From positions 1-5,604 of the forward strand of contig SDNV01000166.1 in NCBI GenBank assembly GCA_004524515.1: a stretch of DNA of 5,604 nucleotides. The letters run 5' to 3'. This document shows, one piece after another, positions 5,328 to 5,604 of the stretch. The DNA comes from Promethearchaeota archaeon. Its GTDB lineage: Archaea; Asgardarchaeota; Lokiarchaeia; Sigynarchaeales; SOKP01. The notes beneath the pieces are model-generated. The model worked only from the letters and a program-made list of their open reading frames with translations, was not told where the DNA came from and searched no databases. Position numbers and translations under genes: made by a program. The first letter of the stretch is position 1, and every line of letters starts with the position of its first letter.

Positions 5328-5342
5328 GTTTAAAATTTAAAC
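5328..5342. promoter_or_regulatory. Perfect palindrome downstream of the Lrp gene
   Basis: GTTTAAA-A-TTTAAAC is a perfect inverted repeat with a 1-base centre. With the preceding AAA it shares the 14-mer AAAGTTTAAAATTT with 4662-4675 upstream of the Lrp gene. It lies about 100 bases before the TATA-like box of the next gene, so it could be a second site for the Lrp-type protein. Confidence 0.35.
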
Positions 5343-5433
5343 AAAGAAAGTAAAAATGGTTGTAAATTGAAACTCTAAGTATTTTGATTGTTTAAATTAG
5401 TCAAGCTCAGTTAATATTAAATATAAGTGTTAC

Positions 5434-5443
5434 ATTTTATAAA
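5434..5443 (+). promoter_or_regulatory. TATA-like box for the right-edge gene
   Basis: ATTTTATAAA would place transcription start near 5465, about 25 bases before the ATG at 5491. The rest of the 204-base gap before that gene holds the T-runs and palindrome described separately and nothing else I can support. Confidence 0.38.
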
Positions 5444-5490
5444 TCGAACAAATCTCAAAACTTTTTAGTCATTTTAAAATAGATGGTCAA

Positions 5491-5604
5491 ATGATTATTG
5501 AAGATAAGTATTATGTTGCTAATTATAAAGAAAAGTATAATTTAATTTCTTTATCTCCATCAAGTAAATTCATTTTATACTTACTTAAACAAAGGGGTCC
5601 GTTA
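5491..5604 (+). CDS. Probable winged-helix DNA-binding protein, N-terminal part (cut by window edge)
   Basis: The ATG at 5491 opens 38 codons without a stop to the right edge, beginning MIIEDKYYVANYKEKYNLI. The end, LSPSSKFILYLLKQRGPL, looks like the first helix of a winged helix-turn-helix domain (pattern LsPsekkILelLkerGPLt) seen in ArsR/MarR/TrmB-like archaeal regulators. The frame stays open upstream to a stop at 5440-5442 but contains no ATG, GTG or TTG there, so 5491 is the best start. The family cannot be fixed from this fragment, and a non-regulatory protein with a leading HTH is possible. Confidence 0.6.
   Translation, partial: MIIEDKYYVANYKEKYNLISLSPSSKFILYLLKQRGPL

Overview
The window looks like chromosomal DNA of a strongly AT-rich archaeon. 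The archaeal call rests on start codons placed about 25 bases after TATA-like boxes (clearest before the Lrp gene), T-run terminators instead of stem-loops, and the protein families present. An Asgard (Lokiarchaeia-like) source is my guess from base composition and gene style; I cannot prove it without a search.

Left block, minus strand (bases 1-3024). In transcription order this holds a MoaD/ThiS-family sulfur carrier, a cysteine desulfurase (IscS/NifS), an Fe-S scaffold (IscU/NifU), a ThrH-type HAD phosphotransferase/phosphatase, and the start of a small zinc-ribbon protein cut by the window edge. The theme is sulfur mobilisation: IscS takes sulfur from cysteine, IscU builds clusters on it, and the MoaD-like protein could accept it as thiocarboxylate. 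ThrH starts 2 bases after the IscU stop and could bear on serine, hence cysteine, supply (inference).

The main discovery is in iscU. Read straight, the gene breaks at a TGA after 33 codons, and the longest open frame (from base 1182) lacks the first cluster-ligand cysteine. The break is a 30-base, in-frame, hairpin-forming insertion within the codons of the invariant GNPxCGD motif. Removing bases 1232-1203 gives a complete 135-residue IscU with all three ligand cysteines. The folded insertion resembles a relaxed archaeal bulge-helix-bulge (BHB) splice site: a 10-bp inner helix, a 3-base bulge at the 5' junction, a short central helix, and a 3-base bulge at the 3' junction. A tiny BHB intron in a protein-coding gene is the favoured reading; a recent disabling insertion is the main alternative.

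Right block, plus strand (3156-5604). A signal-less substrate-binding-like protein runs divergently from the MoaD gene. It is followed by a small unrecognised protein, a leaderless Lrp/AsnC regulator with a five-cysteine C-terminal tail, and the start of a probable winged-helix protein cut by the right edge. A 14-base sequence occurs both before and after the Lrp gene and may be its operator.

No stretch over 300 bases lacks a gene. The longest gap, 4104-4365, holds only AT-rich sequence, a 10-bp palindrome and a T-rich tract. I saw no tRNA, rRNA, CRISPR array or insertion sequence.
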